Translations under genes and position numbers: made by a program
Notes under the pieces: model-generated
Database searches by the model: none
The model's input: the letters and a program-made list of their open reading frames with translations, nothing else
What the model was told of the DNA's origin: nothing
Assembly (NCBI GenBank): GCA_028641055.1
Contig: CM054057.1
Location: forward strand, 398,706,541 to 398,770,540
Origin: Alopecurus myosuroides
Taxonomy: Eukaryota; Streptophyta; Magnoliopsida; Poales; Poaceae
DNA length: 64,000 nucleotides
Reading direction: 5' to 3'
Shown: positions 21,425-32,986 of the stretch, in pieces
How positions within the stretch are numbered: position 1 is the stretch's first letter
Layout: every line of letters starts with the position of its first letter

Positions 21425-24400
21425 TGTAACATCCCAAGTATGAAAATTCCCCTTTTACATGGTTGTTTCTTGAATTTTATTCAATGCATCATGTCATCAT
21501 AATGCATCCATGTGTGGAATCTCAAATTTCAAATAAATTCAAATCAACATGTTTCACACATGGTCTGTTACAACCTTTTCAAATAAAATATTCAAATCAA
21601 ACAATTTAATTGTTTTCCATAAACTTGATTTTCCAAATAAGTGACTTGGGTAATTTTCAAATAATTCAATTATTGCAAGATTCAAGCAAATTCATTTAAA
21701 TTTCAAACAGCAACAAATATTTAAAATTTTGAAAAACAAAAGTTGGTGCAACTGGGCATTTTCAATAAGGAACTTATAAAAATTATCACCATATTTTTTG
21801 GATCTCAAAAACCCCTTCTATTTTCCTTCTCATTCCTTTCTACAAAAAAGAAAAAAAAAAGAAAAGAAGGAATAATAAAAAGAAAAGAAAAGGGGGTGGC
21901 AACCTAGTTGGGCCCAATCCAGCCCAATACCCCTGGTTTTCTTCTTCCTCGTACGGAACAGGGAGCACGAGGAGGGCATGACTGTCCACCATCGATCCCC
22001 TCCTCCACCTGCTCCCTCCTTTCCCTTTTAAAGCCTCCCCCTCCAAACCCTAACCCTAGCGTCCTCCCCTCCCTTCCTGCGCCGCCGATCTCTTGCCCTC
22101 TCCTTCCTCCCCTTCGAGCTCCACTCCCTCTGTTCCTCCCGCAACCGAAGCCATAGCCATGGCGGCCGAGCTCAACGCCGCCGTTTGAGAGCGGTAGGAG
22201 CAGATCGAAGACCACTGGAATCTCCGCCTCGTCGTCCTCTCCCTCCCCGTACAAGGAATCGTGTCAGGTCGCAGCGAGACGGCCGCGCCGTCGTCTTCTC
22301 CGTCTCCGACCGGAGCAACTCCGGCGAGCTCCCGCCGCCGTCCTCGACCACCTCCGGCCACACCGAGTGCACCCACGCGTCGAGGGTTAGTTCCTCGTCC
22401 GATTCCCGTCCTCTCCCATGTCTAATTCTTGAGGTAGCTGTCACGAGGTCCGACCTCTTTTCCGTCCGCCATGGACGTGCGTTCGTGGTTCTTCAGTTAC
22501 GTCCAGTCCGTCCCCGACCAAGTTCAGTTTCAGATTTCAGAGATCCGCACCGGTACACACCAAAAGCCCAACACGCTCTAGTTCAATCACAAGCAGCGCA
22601 CTAGCCCAGTGGCTAGGAACCGCGCGCGCGCCCAGGAGGTCCATGGTTCGAGTCCCTTTGGAGGCAAATATGCCCAACCTTTTTTCTGGTTTTATTTCCC
22701 GCAGCCCAGCCCCAAAGCAGATCAAAATCTTAACTTGTAAATTCCACCAAATATTCATAGTTGCTCCAATTTTGGTGATTCAAATTTCTGTAGATTCATA
22801 ACTGTGAGCACTTTCGAAATATGTAAAAATGTCAACATGTTTCTGTAATAATTTGTGCACTAAATATTTAAATACAGAAAATGGAATAAAAACTGAAATC
22901 TTGCAAAATTCATTACTTGAGTTCTGTTCACCCAAATTGAGAAAACTTGAGCTCTAAAAATTTGTCTTAACAAACTCTACACATTGGTATTTTTGTTGGT
23001 CACAATTAAATTAAATTTGAACATGTTTCCTTCTGTTTACTAAAAGGGGCAGAATAAAAATGCTTATGGAAAAATGCATAATAAATTCAATAATGATACA
23101 AAAATTATGTTTAATATCTCAAAATGTTCAGTGAAACATTGTCCACATGTTTTCAACTATTTTCCATGCTTTTGTAACTGAAAGTACCTCTTTTTAAATT
23201 GTTTACCAAAAATGGCAGAAATGAAAACAATAAGAATTAATTCTTATTTATTATTTTCTTCACCCAAAAAATTATGGAAACTATACCAAAATGGAAAGAA
23301 CTTCAATTAATAACAGAAAAGCATCATTTCATGCATGTGGGAATACTATTGTTGTATTGGTCTTATTAAAATTAATAATAGGCCACTAAGATAAATATGA
23401 GAGGTTTCCAAATAATGCCAACTTATTTGGGACACTCATTTAACTTGATGATCATGACCATGATATCTTACTTGCATTAAAATGTCATGCATCATCCCAT
23501 GTTTGTGCATTATGCCATGTTATTGATTGTCCGTCTCTCTTCGTTGAGACATACGAGGTTTACGATACCACTTCAGAGGAGTTAGCTCAGTACCAGGCTA
23601 CTGAGTTTGCAGGCAAGTATTTACTCACATGAACCATTGTGTCCGTTCCACACTTGATACCGATACTTTCCGTTGTCTAATCTGCTAGCCTTATGATTCG
23701 TTGCTTGTGTTCCGATCCTATCACATGACATCCTGCAGCCATGAATATAGCCTCACCCCCACACCTACAACCTTGTTGTTTGTTATCCTGTGTCGTAGTA
23801 TCATGCTTAGGTTTGTTTGTGCTCGAGTCTTGTTGTCATTTATCTTATCACCTGTTTAGTTTGATAGATGGGCTTGTTATAATCAATATCATGTTAATGT
23901 TTGGGGTAATAATAATTTGATGATAAGGCACCGGCAGGAGGCCCGGGTTAGGGTTTTGAAGCCTGCTAGTGTCGACCCTAATTAGGAAAAGGGTCTTGTC
24001 CTCTGATCCATGATGAGCGTGTTCACCGCATCCGGGTGGTCGTATGGAACCCCCCTCGACTTTGACCTGATCCGCAGTTTGTCCGAAGAGCCACACTTAG
24101 TTCGGGTGTTTCATTTGCGCATACGCATGAATGGGTCGCGCCCATGGTTGATGATTATGATGATGATGATGCATATAGGGCGAGGCCTGTGGTGCCGGGG
24201 GGTGTGGTTTTCACCCTTGCGCTTAGGTTAGGTCGGACTGGCCGGGACCTTATAGCTCCGTGGCTCCTAGGACAGGTTGCAGAGATGGTTCGGGTCGTGT
24301 TGAGTCCACCTGAGTTTTAGTTGGTGGCTCGAGTGTGTACGGGTACTGGAGCACACCCTGCAGGGATGAATCTTCTCGAGAAGCCGTGTTGTCCGCGGTT

Positions 24401-25349
24401 ATGTGACGACTTGGTGAAAGTGCTGGCTAACAAGTACTCAGACAACTTACACCTAATTAATAATAATTTGACTAGTAATAGGCATATTGTCACAATAACC
24501 TGAACCTTCATTAATCCAACTGTGTGGGTTATCCTCGGATTGCTTCTTTGGATAAGGGGCGAGATCCAGGATGGGTTTGTTTGAGGTTGGTGGTAGTTGG
24601 CTCCGATGCGCTATCTTATCCCTTTCTTTTAGCCGGATGTTGTAGCGTGTCTCTGTAGTTGGTTAGTGCAGCCCGCTGCCGCACCTTTGTATCACCTATC
24701 TTCCGTTGAACCCAAAGCATCTGTACTTGGTGTTGTCGGGTACACTTTGGTATCTTGTGCGTCTTGCTTGCCAGTACTCGTCCGTACTGACCCCTTTGGG
24801 GCTGCTGGTTCTGCAGACTACGTTTGCGAGGATCCCCATGGTGGCTACTACGTGGAGTATGACGAGGCTGCTGACGAGTAGATAGCGGACCCGGGCAGGA
24901 TCCGAGACTTCGTGGATGGGCTCCGTTCTTTTCGTTTCCGGCCTCTTAGGCCTATTTGGATCTTGTCTGTACTCAGACACTTTGTTGCTTCCGCAGTGAT
25001 GTAATGATGACTTGTTGGGACATGTGTCCTCTGCGTGACTGTATTTGCTATCTCTGCTCTAGTGAGAGCTTTTGCCACTTATTTCTATTTCTTTGTGTCT
25101 TAGAGATTTGTTGTGATATCACTTGTTCAAATGCCGTTGATGTACCATATGTGTATGTTATGAAGTACGTCAATGGAAGTATTCGGATTCCTATTGGATG
25201 GTTTCACAGACGATGAATAGTAGAGAATGGTTGTCACGCGTTTACGTGTCGGCCTACTCATATTGAGATGCGGGTGCAGGTAGGCCCCGTAAGACAATTA
25301 TCTACTATTTAGCGGGCTGTGTGTATCCTCTAGAAGTCCGGGTGCGACA
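21425..25349 (+). repeat. RLG-B 3' LTR
   Basis: About 3925 bp and nearly identical to 12357-16315. The main difference is a ~36-bp deletion near 23545 between two copies of CGTTG that flank the missing segment in the 5' LTR (14474-14514). Scattered single-base changes indicate a moderately recent insertion. Confidence 0.93.
22602..22686 (+). promoter_or_regulatory. Pol III-like A and B boxes in the RLG-B 3' LTR
   Basis: Second copy of the boxes seen at 13531-13584. Both box cores are unchanged, although the base before the B box differs (CCATGG versus CCCTGG) and the T-run is shorter. Confidence 0.45.
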
Positions 25350-25354
25350 CAGTG

Positions 25355-26413
25355 GTGGTTTGATGGGAAACTTTGGGAGGGAGAAAACATTGATGATGTT
25401 GGCTGATCACTTCTATTGGCCACGTATGAGAAGAGATGTGGAGAGGTTTGTGAGACGTTGCATAACTTGCAACAAGTCTAAGTCAAAACTGAAACCTCGT
25501 GGTTTATATACTCCTCTTCCTGCACCTACTACACCTTGGCAAGACATTAGTATGGATTTTGTGTTAGGTTTGCCTAGGACTAAAAGAGGACATGATTCAA
25601 TATTTGTGGTAGTTGATATCACATTTTATTGCATGCCACAAGAGCGATGATGCGTCGCACATTGCTAATCTGTTTTTCAGGGACATAGTGAGATTACATG
25701 CAGTACCCAAGACTATTGTTTCTGGTCGTGATGTCAAGTTCATGAGCTATTTCTGGAAGACACTATGGGGGAATCTGGGGACAAAGCTGCTGTGTTCTAC
25801 TACTTGTCACCCCCAAACTGATGGACAAACGGAGGTGGTGAATCGCACATTATCCACATTGCTGCAAGCCATGATTAAAAAGAACCTGCGGGAGTGGGAG
25901 GAGTGTTTGCCTCATGTTGAGTTTGCATACAACAGGATTGTACATTCTACTACTCAGCTATGCCCGTTTGAGGTGGTGTATGGTTTCAAGCCCATCACAC
26001 CACTTGAGTTATCGCCACTTCCTGTACAAGAGAGAGTTAATATAGAGGCTTCAAAACGATCTGATTATGTGAGGAAGATCCATGAGAAGACCAAGGAAGC
26101 AATTGAGAAGACAGGAAGACATGTTGCTGAGAGGATTAACAAGAAGAGGAAGGAGGTACTTTTTCCGCCAGGTGATTTGGTGTGGGTACATTTTCGGAAG
26201 GACAGATTTCCCACATTGCGCAAGTCCAAGTTGATGCCACGACGTGCTGGTACATATAAAGTGCTTCACAAGATTAATGATAATGCATACAAGATTGATC
26301 TTCCTAGTGATGAGTTTGGTGTGAGTAATTCGTTCAATGTTGTTGATCTATCACCATACCATGGAGAAGACCTTGATGCGTCGAGGTCGACGCCTTTTCA
26401 AGGGGGGGGATGA
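25355..26413 (+). pseudogene. RLG-A integrase (broken)
   Basis: Continues pol after RLG-B. The zinc-binding region has one His replaced by Asn (GLMGNFG) but keeps the CITC cysteines near 25465. A short deletion near 25615, just after VVVD, removes about six residues and shifts the frame; the second half is open from 25613 to 26413. The second catalytic Asp is lost (SGRD where SDRD is usual, near 25720). The Glu in GQTEVVNR is kept. The frame meets TGA exactly at the PPT/LTR junction, where a G-run length change would alter the frame. Confidence 0.87.
26398..26410 (+). other. RLG-A polypurine tract
   Basis: AAGGGGGGGGA directly before the LTR start TGATGAGGAC at 26411. It doubles as the codons for the QGGG end of the integrase frame. 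Confidence 0.8.
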
Positions 26414-27346
26414 TGAGGACATCCCTAGTACATTTGTTATTCCTCCTATTGATGATGATGTTGTTGTTCAAGATAAGCATGATGAAGTAAGGATTGGTCC
26501 AATGACTAGATCAAGAACCAAACTAATAGAACAACATGTGAACTCACTCCTATTAAATTATGATGTTTGTTCTTATGAGAATTTTATACTACCTAAATCC
26601 CTGCATTTATGTATGATTCAGGTTATTGATAACACAAACATTATTGGAGGCAAGGAGCATGAAGCCATTGAGCCAAACATGGGAGAATACAAGGAGGGAG
26701 ATGATCATGGCAGCACACACAAGAGGGAGAAAGCAGGAGTTATACATGATGGAGATGGGAGCACCAGGGACATGTCTTAGAGTGTTTTCATCAATTATTA
26801 TTGTGTGATGCGCATTAGGCTTATGGGGGCACCAAGGACATGTCCTAGGGTGTCCCATGCGTGGTGAATAAAGGCTTGTATGCCTAGTTGGCCGCACCCC
26901 CTTGTAGTGGGTCGGTTTGTATCCCTAGTCCGAGTCCAAACCTCTTTTGGTTCGAGTCCTAGTCAGGTTAGGGGTTGGTGCTTGCGCAAGGCTAGTTGTG
27001 GCCGCACCCCCTCTCTCTTATACCCCTTCACCTGCGTGTGAACCTCTTTAGAATACCTTTATTCATAAACCCTAGACTCCATTGTTGACTGCTTTAAGCA
27101 TTCATCAGGAATTGATCATATTGCAAGTTTTGCGTGTTATCTGTTATTCCACTGGGAATCAGTTGATACAGGACCACTAGTAGTCAGTGGCTACTCGTGC
27201 AAGTGTGTGGATTTACGAATATCCAAGGGATTGGTTGCTGCTGCAATTGGCATCAGGAATTAGCCAGAGAGTTCGTGGAGAGACACAATTTATCAAATCC
27301 TTGTTTTCGTGTGAGTTAATCGAGAAGATCGGGCAACCCCTTATCA
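26411..27346 (+). repeat. RLG-A 3' LTR, with pol-like coding extension
   Basis: 936 bp, ending TTATCA. One frame (to 26780) gives GPMTRSRTK, a motif common at the C-terminus of gypsy pol, then a segment that is also recognisable in the inverted sibling LTR (28124-28378, minus). So pol of this family probably ran into the LTR. Here a one-base frame change at the G-run separates it from integrase. Confidence 0.85.
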
Positions 27347-28390
27347 GGAAAACAGCAAGAACCCTAACCATAAGCCTAGATACGAAGACACAAACGAAAA
27401 AAAAGTACGCAAAATCAACAAGAACAACAACTAGAAGAGCAATTGGTGTTGATCTAAGGCTATAGCAATGATCTAAACATTACTTTTGTGGGCCTTTTTC
27501 TGTATAGGATGAAAAACACTCGAATCTAGGGTGGGGGGACAACTCACCTAGGCAAACTATAAATCTGATACCAAAGATGATAAGGGGTGGTCCGATCTTC
27601 TCTTGTGAGCAACACGAATTGGTGGATGTATGATAAGATAACAGTGTTTCCCTTAAAACTCTCCTTGGGTAATCCCTGCTGCCAATGCAACAACAATCAA
27701 TCCCTTTGGATATTCTCAACTACACACTCTTGCGCAACGTAATCAAAGACTACGAGGTGCTCATGTATCCACTTATTCTCAATGGAACAACAGATAACAC
27801 GCATAATTTGCAAAGGTATACTTCAAGATGAATGCTTCAAGCAATACAATCTAGAGGTTCTAGGGTTTTTGGTTTAAACTTGGTCTACCCTCCTAATGCG
27901 AATTACAAGCCTTACAAAGGCTATTGGACGTCCAACCTATTGTTGGGATCGAAATCAAACATATCTCTAACTTCCTAATTTAAAAGGACTCTATTTGGAA
28001 ACTAGCAGAAACAACTCTCAGAATTGTTTTGCTCACCGCTCCGTGTATGAGTCGAATCTCTACATGGAGCTAGATCCATTGGAAATCCCTTCGAATTTTC
28101 TTTTCAGATTGTGCTTATTTGCATTATTTGTTGTCCGTATGAAGAGTCCATGATCGTTTCAAATTCGGGACTTCTGCTAGTCCGAAACCGAATATCTTTT
28201 TCTTGATGACTCCACTTCCTCTCTTCCCTCCCTCGTGCTTGCCATCCTCTTCAGCCATCTCCATTGCTCCGCCAATTCTTGTGTTATCAATAACCCTGCT
28301 AATATATAAATTCATAGACTTAGGTAGTATAATATTTTTATAAACACAAATATTACATATTACTAGGAAAGAATTCACCTAATAATGCAT
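27347..28390 (-). mobile_element. Inverted leader, PBS and truncated LTR of the RLG-A family
   Basis: On the minus strand, 28390-27578 resembles the RLG-A 3' LTR from about its base 130 onward, ending CCCCTTATCA. A PBS (TGGTATCAGATTTATAG, 27557-27573) and leader similar to 290-470 follow. The fragment abuts the RLG-A 3' LTR at 27346. RLG-A therefore probably inserted into the leader of an inverted sibling whose remainder should lie left of the window. The LTR's first ~130 bp are missing where the MULE fragment begins. Confidence 0.75.
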
Positions 28391-28856
28391 ATCAGTGAGG
28401 CTCAATATTTCCTTCCAGTTCACACATGCACAATCATCATATACCCCCTATTATATCCTCATCAGTACAAAAGTTGGATGTGGTTTCTGAACACACTCAA
28501 GACTGACCTGAACATTGTTAACACATCACCGTTCACCATCATGAGTGACAAACAAAAGGGTTTGATAGAGGCAGTGACTGAATTGTTCCCTCTGAGCATA
28601 GATTTTGTGTGAGACATCTCCATAGTAATATGAATCAATTTCACAAGGGGAAATCTGTTAAGAACCATCTGTGGTCATGTGGTAGAACTAGTAATGTAAC
28701 AAGATGGAACAAAAATATGGAGGCCTTCAAGACAGATTGTCAAGAGGCACATGCTTGGATGGAAGAAATGCGACCAAAGATTTGGTCAAGGGCTTTTTTC
28801 TTTAAATTCCCTAAATGTGACATCCTTATGAACAATACTTATGAAGTATTTAATAG

Positions 28857-29105
28857 GTAAATCATTCTCTAAAGTTTCATGTTTGGACCCTAGTGGTTGT
28901 CATCGACGAATCATCGATGACAACCAATCATCCTATAAAGTTTCATATTTAGACCCTAGTGGTTGTCGTCGACGAATCATCGACGGCAACCAATCAATTT
29001 TTTTAAGTTTCATGTTTGGACCCTAGTGGTTGTCATCGACGAATCGTCGACGACAACCAATCATTTAAAGTCAGAACTAACACTGCTCAAATGTTGTGGA
29101 TGTAG
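28857..29105 (+). other. Probable intron of the MULE transposase
   Basis: GT...AG boundaries join frames that restore the conserved protein order. The intron is 249 bp, and most of it is the hairpin repeat array described separately. Confidence 0.6.
28871..29065 (+). repeat. Three ~66-bp tandem units, each with a 31-nt hairpin
   Basis: Units start at about 28871, 28937 and 29004. Each contains an inverted repeat: 28895-28925 (12-bp perfect arms GGTTGTCATCGA/TCGATGACAACC, 7-nt loop), 28961-28991 and 29028-29058 (one mismatch or G-T type change each). Confidence 0.85.
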
Positions 29106-29225
29106 GATGATTCTCTCAGCAATGGAACTTCCTGTGTTGTCAATGTTCGAATCTGTTTATGGTGAGACAATAGACATGATGTACACTAAGAACAAAGAGG
29201 CACCGCAGGAATGGTCTATACACTA

Positions 29226-29836
29226 ACGACGAGGGCCCGAGCCACGAGAGCCTTGTCGAGGAAGTCTCTGAGGACCGGCGGCGGAGTGAGACGCTGAGAA
29301 GGAAGATGACCACGCCATTGACCAATCCAAGGCGGCGAACACGAGAGCCTAATTCCAGATGGCGATGACGACGGAAAACGGCGCAACGTACCAGACGGCG
29401 CCTCCCTGCAGACAACCGAAACATCAGTTCGCTCACCTGAGTTCGGCAATGAACCACACTCCCAGTAGCGGCTAGCCGGCGATTGGAAGCCTGCTCCCGC
29501 CCAGAACTCGTGGCAGATCTCCGCCTCCAACGAAGGAGGAATCAGAGCGACCGAAGGAGGTCCGTCCTTGACCATGGTCTCGAGACCCTGACAGAAACAT
29601 GATCTCCGCTGAGATCGGTGAGGCCCGAGGGTTCTGCGTGAATCTCGCCGAGACACGAAAAATGCGAACCAGAGATCGATGTCCACGCCGGCGGAGGTCA
29701 ACCATCTGTGCCCCAAGATCCTCCCATGCCGGAGGCGGAGGGCGGTTCACTGCGCAGGCGAGGTGGGCGACTGCCACACGTTTCGCTTGCATATAGTAGC
29801 TCGCAAACCTAGTTGAACATCAACTTTGGTTTTCTA
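29226..29836 (+). other. GC-rich segment of unknown origin
   Basis: A compositional jump from the AT-rich MULE. Open frames on the minus strand (for example 29216-29716) overlap in several phases, which is typical of GC-rich non-coding or captured sequence. I recognise no domain. It ends at the Helitron A start. Confidence 0.35.
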
Positions 29837-32351
29837 TCTATACTACTTATAAAAGAGCAAACTTCGTAGATACATTGAATCTCGACCGTCAAACTATGTA
29901 GATTAAACGGACAAGATTGTTTTAATGTTGAGTTACCGGATACACGTATTAAAATCACGATAACTCCACCGCTACGTACCAAAGCGGTAAGCAGGGTCCT
30001 GCTGTGTCCTACCTGATGTCGCTTGGCTACATAAAGTTCCAGCTGGACCGCAGGTCCGTGTCCTCAAGGTAGTCGAGTTGGAGTTATACTCCACGTCCGT
30101 GTTCTTAAAAAAACAGCCAACGATCGATCGATATCAAGTATGAAGCAGCGCAGCTTACAACAGGTAGGCCACAACGTGCAGCTGGTGTGCAGTAACAAGC
30201 CTAGCTCCATACCCGACTTACTCAGCCCACCGGACAGTAACCCAATAATTAGATAGATACTATAGTTTTTTTCTTTTTAATGTAAATAAGTAGTATAGAT
30301 GGTTGAATACTCAACCGCACCTCTCTACAAAAATTTCCTTTTTTACCTGTACAATAATTCCTTTTGACATGGTATATTTTCATATGATATATTGTTATAT
30401 CCAGCTGTGTATACACAGGTTTATCTGGCCTACTTGACAGAAATATAAAAGATGACATATATATTTGCTTTCATGACATAAAAAGATGGAAAAAGAAAAT
30501 ACATGCAGCTCGATCACTATCATATGGATGGAATGTAATTTGTTTTTTACGTGGACTCATCACACTGAAAATGCATGTTCAATTTACACTTTGCAATTCT
30601 AAAGACTTTTTATTGGATAATGGAGAAGTACATGATGACACTTGTACGCCAACTATTTATCCTGTTAAAAGACCAAACATGGTTGGATACAATTCATCTT
30701 AGCCATCAAACTACGTGGATTTACATACGTTGAAATCACTAAAAATGTCACCGCTAAGTTAGCCGAAGCGGTACCAACGGCGAACACACGCTAAATCATG
30801 TTTATTCCCCAAACAACACGCCCCCGGTGCATCGAGCGCCCGCTGGCGTTTGAGACGGACGTATGGCAGATGGGGTAGCATGAGTTCAGAAGCCATGGCA
30901 ACAGAGTTAGGGAGGCAATCAGAGGGCGACGACCTCGAGCGCACACGGGGCGGCGCTGTCGGGCAACGTCGACCGCTACCAGGAGGAGCCCAGCTTGGAG
31001 GCCCTACGGACGGCAGCCGGACTGCCAAAGGTTGGATGCCAAAGGGGAAACATGGCAGCAGACGTGCGTCTAGAGCACCGGCCATGGCCGAGGTAGAGTT
31101 TGGGGTAACCGGGGCTTGTAGGTGCAGGGACGCACGGGAGAGAGGCAAGCTGGAGGAAGCGCCGACGGGGTGAGGTGGAGGTCGAGCAAGGGGAACGCCG
31201 GCTGGTGCTTGGGGCGGACGGGAGGATGGAGATGGAGCCGTGCGAGGCTGCGGCGCTTGAGCGGACCAGATTCCAACGGTTGCAGGTTTGGGAAGAGAAG
31301 GGCGACGAGGGGGAAAGAAGGTGGAGTTGTGGAGGAGGCGCTCGGGAGATGAGGAAGCGAGCGAGGCGATACTCCCCGCGTGTCACACGTGTGTGTCCAA
31401 CTCAGTGGTGGAGGTTGGGCTGGGCTGGCTTGGGCCGAAACTGGAATAGTCGGCTAAACTAAAATTAATTTTTTTTTCATTTCTATTTAATTACATAAAA
31501 TAGAAGCATTAACTTAAATTGTTTTGAGCCAACAATTTCACTCAGAATTGTATGAATATTTGGCAAGAGTTTTAGCTGGATCATGAACAATTGATGCAAT
31601 GCACGTGATGACATGATGATGCAATGCCCGCCTTACATTTTGGGAGACACATGCTAGGTGGGCTGGGAGCTAGGCCGAGCTAGCCGTGCTGGCCTCTTCC
31701 TCTTTTTTGTTAAAATTTATTCTTATTTATTGATATAACATAGTTAGCAAGGTTAGATTTACAGTTAGGTAGACTACTAAAGAACAAAACATGTTGAGAT
31801 ATTAAATTTCAGTCATCCAATATCGGATTAATGACCCAGATCCTTCCAATTTTGAACAACTCAACACACATTATCTTCCTACGCGCGAGCTTGTGGGTTT
31901 AGTTCCCGTGCGCTCGTACGACGTGGGAGAGCGAACGAGAGACCAATTCCATCACGATTATTGCCTCTTTTGACTTGTGTGAGCCTTTAACTATGGGAAC
32001 AATCGATTGTTGCCTCAAACCGGGAACGAGGATTCCTCTACGACGGAATAGAGCGCACAAGGCATCACTCTAGAACGAGTTTTCTCCATGCCGCGGCCTC
32101 CTCCTCGGCCCGCCGACAAATTCTCAGTTGGTGCCGGAGGCATGTGGCAAAAGCAAATAAGTTTATAGAGTAAACATAATCTGATCACATTCATGTTAGC
32201 TTCCGCGAGTGCCACCTAAATAGCTGGCATGGTTGTTTCTGCTTGTAAATTATCCCTAGCGAGCGCCACCCGAATCGTATGCATGGTTGTTTCTACATGT
32301 AAATTATCCCTTTAATGATGAAGACGTGTGTTGCACGTACATGTCAACTAG
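29837..32351 (+). mobile_element. Helitron A (non-autonomous)
   Basis: Starts A|TCTATACTACTTATAAAAG at 29837. It ends with hairpin ACGTGTGTTGCACGT (about 32324-32338) and then CTAG|T at 32348-32351, the A|TC...CTAG|T pattern of Helitrons. No Rep or helicase ORF is present. A GC-rich core (30760-31440) has overlapping ORFs on both strands that recur in copy A' with differences. It may be captured host DNA but I cannot name a source. Confidence 0.8.
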
Positions 32352-32986
32352 TACTAATAAAAGAGCAAACTTCGTAGATACATTGAATCTCGACCGTTAA
32401 ACTATGTAAATTAAACGGACGAGATTGTTTTAATGTTGAGTTACCGGATACACAGATTAAAATCACGATAACTGCACCGCTACGTACCAAAGCGGTACGC
32501 AGGATCCTGCTGTGTCCTACCTGATGTCGGTTGGCTACATGGAGTTCCAGCTTGACCGTAGGTCCGTGTCCTCAAGGTAGTCGAGTTGGAGTTATACTCC
32601 ACATCCGTGTTCTTAAAATACAGCCAACGATCGATCGATCGATCTCAAGTATGCAGCAGCGCAGCTTACAACAGGTAGGCCACAACGTGCAGCTGGTGTG
32701 CAGTGACAAGCCTAGCTTCATACCTGACTTGCTCAGCCCACCAGACAGTAACCCAATAATTAGATAGATACTATAGTTTTTTTCTTTTTAATGTAAATAA
32801 GTAGTATAGATGGTTGAATACTCAACCGCACCTCTCTACAAAAATTTCCTTTTTTACCTGTACAATAATTCCTTTTGACATGGTATATTTTCATATGATA
32901 TATTGTTATATCCAGCTTTGTATACACAGGTTTATCTGGCCTACTTGACAGAAATATGAAAGATGACACATATATATATATATGTA
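32352..32986 (+). mobile_element. Helitron A', left part
   Basis: Starts immediately after the CTAG of Helitron A with TACTAATAAAAGAGC, which lacks the first bases of the 5' end. It is nearly identical to 29845-30465. It stops in a TA-rich stretch where minus-strand Helitron B begins. The right part resumes at 41219. Confidence 0.82.

Larger units (their letters stand above)
12357..25349 (+). mobile_element. RLG-B: nested Tekay-like chromovirus (Ty3/gypsy) with ~3.9-kb LTRs
   Basis: Flanked by CAGTG at 12352-12356 and 25350-25354. LTRs start TGTAACATCC and end GGGTGCGACA. PBS TGGTATCAGAGC follows the 5' LTR and a G-rich PPT precedes the 3' LTR. The pol order PR-RT-RNase H-INT with a C-terminal chromodomain marks a chromovirus. 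Long LTRs and the domain set fit the Del/Tekay lineage (inference). It is inserted in the integrase N-terminal region of RLG-A. The coding region has several stops and frameshifts, so it is not autonomous. Confidence 0.93.
1..27346 (+). mobile_element. RLG-A: degenerate Ty3/gypsy LTR retrotransposon, split by two nested elements
   Basis: Order along the element is LTR end, tRNA-Met-type PBS, leader, gag, protease, RT/RNase H, integrase, polypurine tract (PPT) and 3' LTR, which is the Ty3/gypsy order. Coding sequence resumes in register after each nested insertion (3518-10633 and 12357-25349), so those interruptions are clean. The protease active site reads DGGSC rather than DTGS, and pol appears to run past the PPT into the 3' LTR. 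Both traits are known in CRM-like and related chromoviruses, but the lineage is only an inference. Many stops, frameshifts and deletions make it non-autonomous. About 720 bp of the 5' LTR lies left of the window, so the element's own TSD cannot be read. Confidence 0.9.
28460..29221 (+). pseudogene. Mutator-like (MULE) transposase fragment, two exons
   Basis: The reading includes WFLNTLKTDLNIV, the TIMSDKQKGLI motif, and after a one-base shift near 28605 the VRHLHSNMN and KFPKCDILMNN motifs typical of plant MuDR/MULE transposases. Exon 1 ends AATAG|GTAAAT at 28856 and exon 2 starts after GATGTAG at 29106 with ILSAMELPVLSMFE, in matching frame. The N-terminal part and the C-terminal zinc-finger region are absent. 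It is a dead fragment; no terminal inverted repeats were found. Confidence 0.75.

Noticed and set aside
30759..31462. ORFs in the Helitron A core, repeated at 41515-42200
   Set aside because: Overlapping on both strands with differing frames between copies and no recognised domain. Noted only as possible captured sequence.
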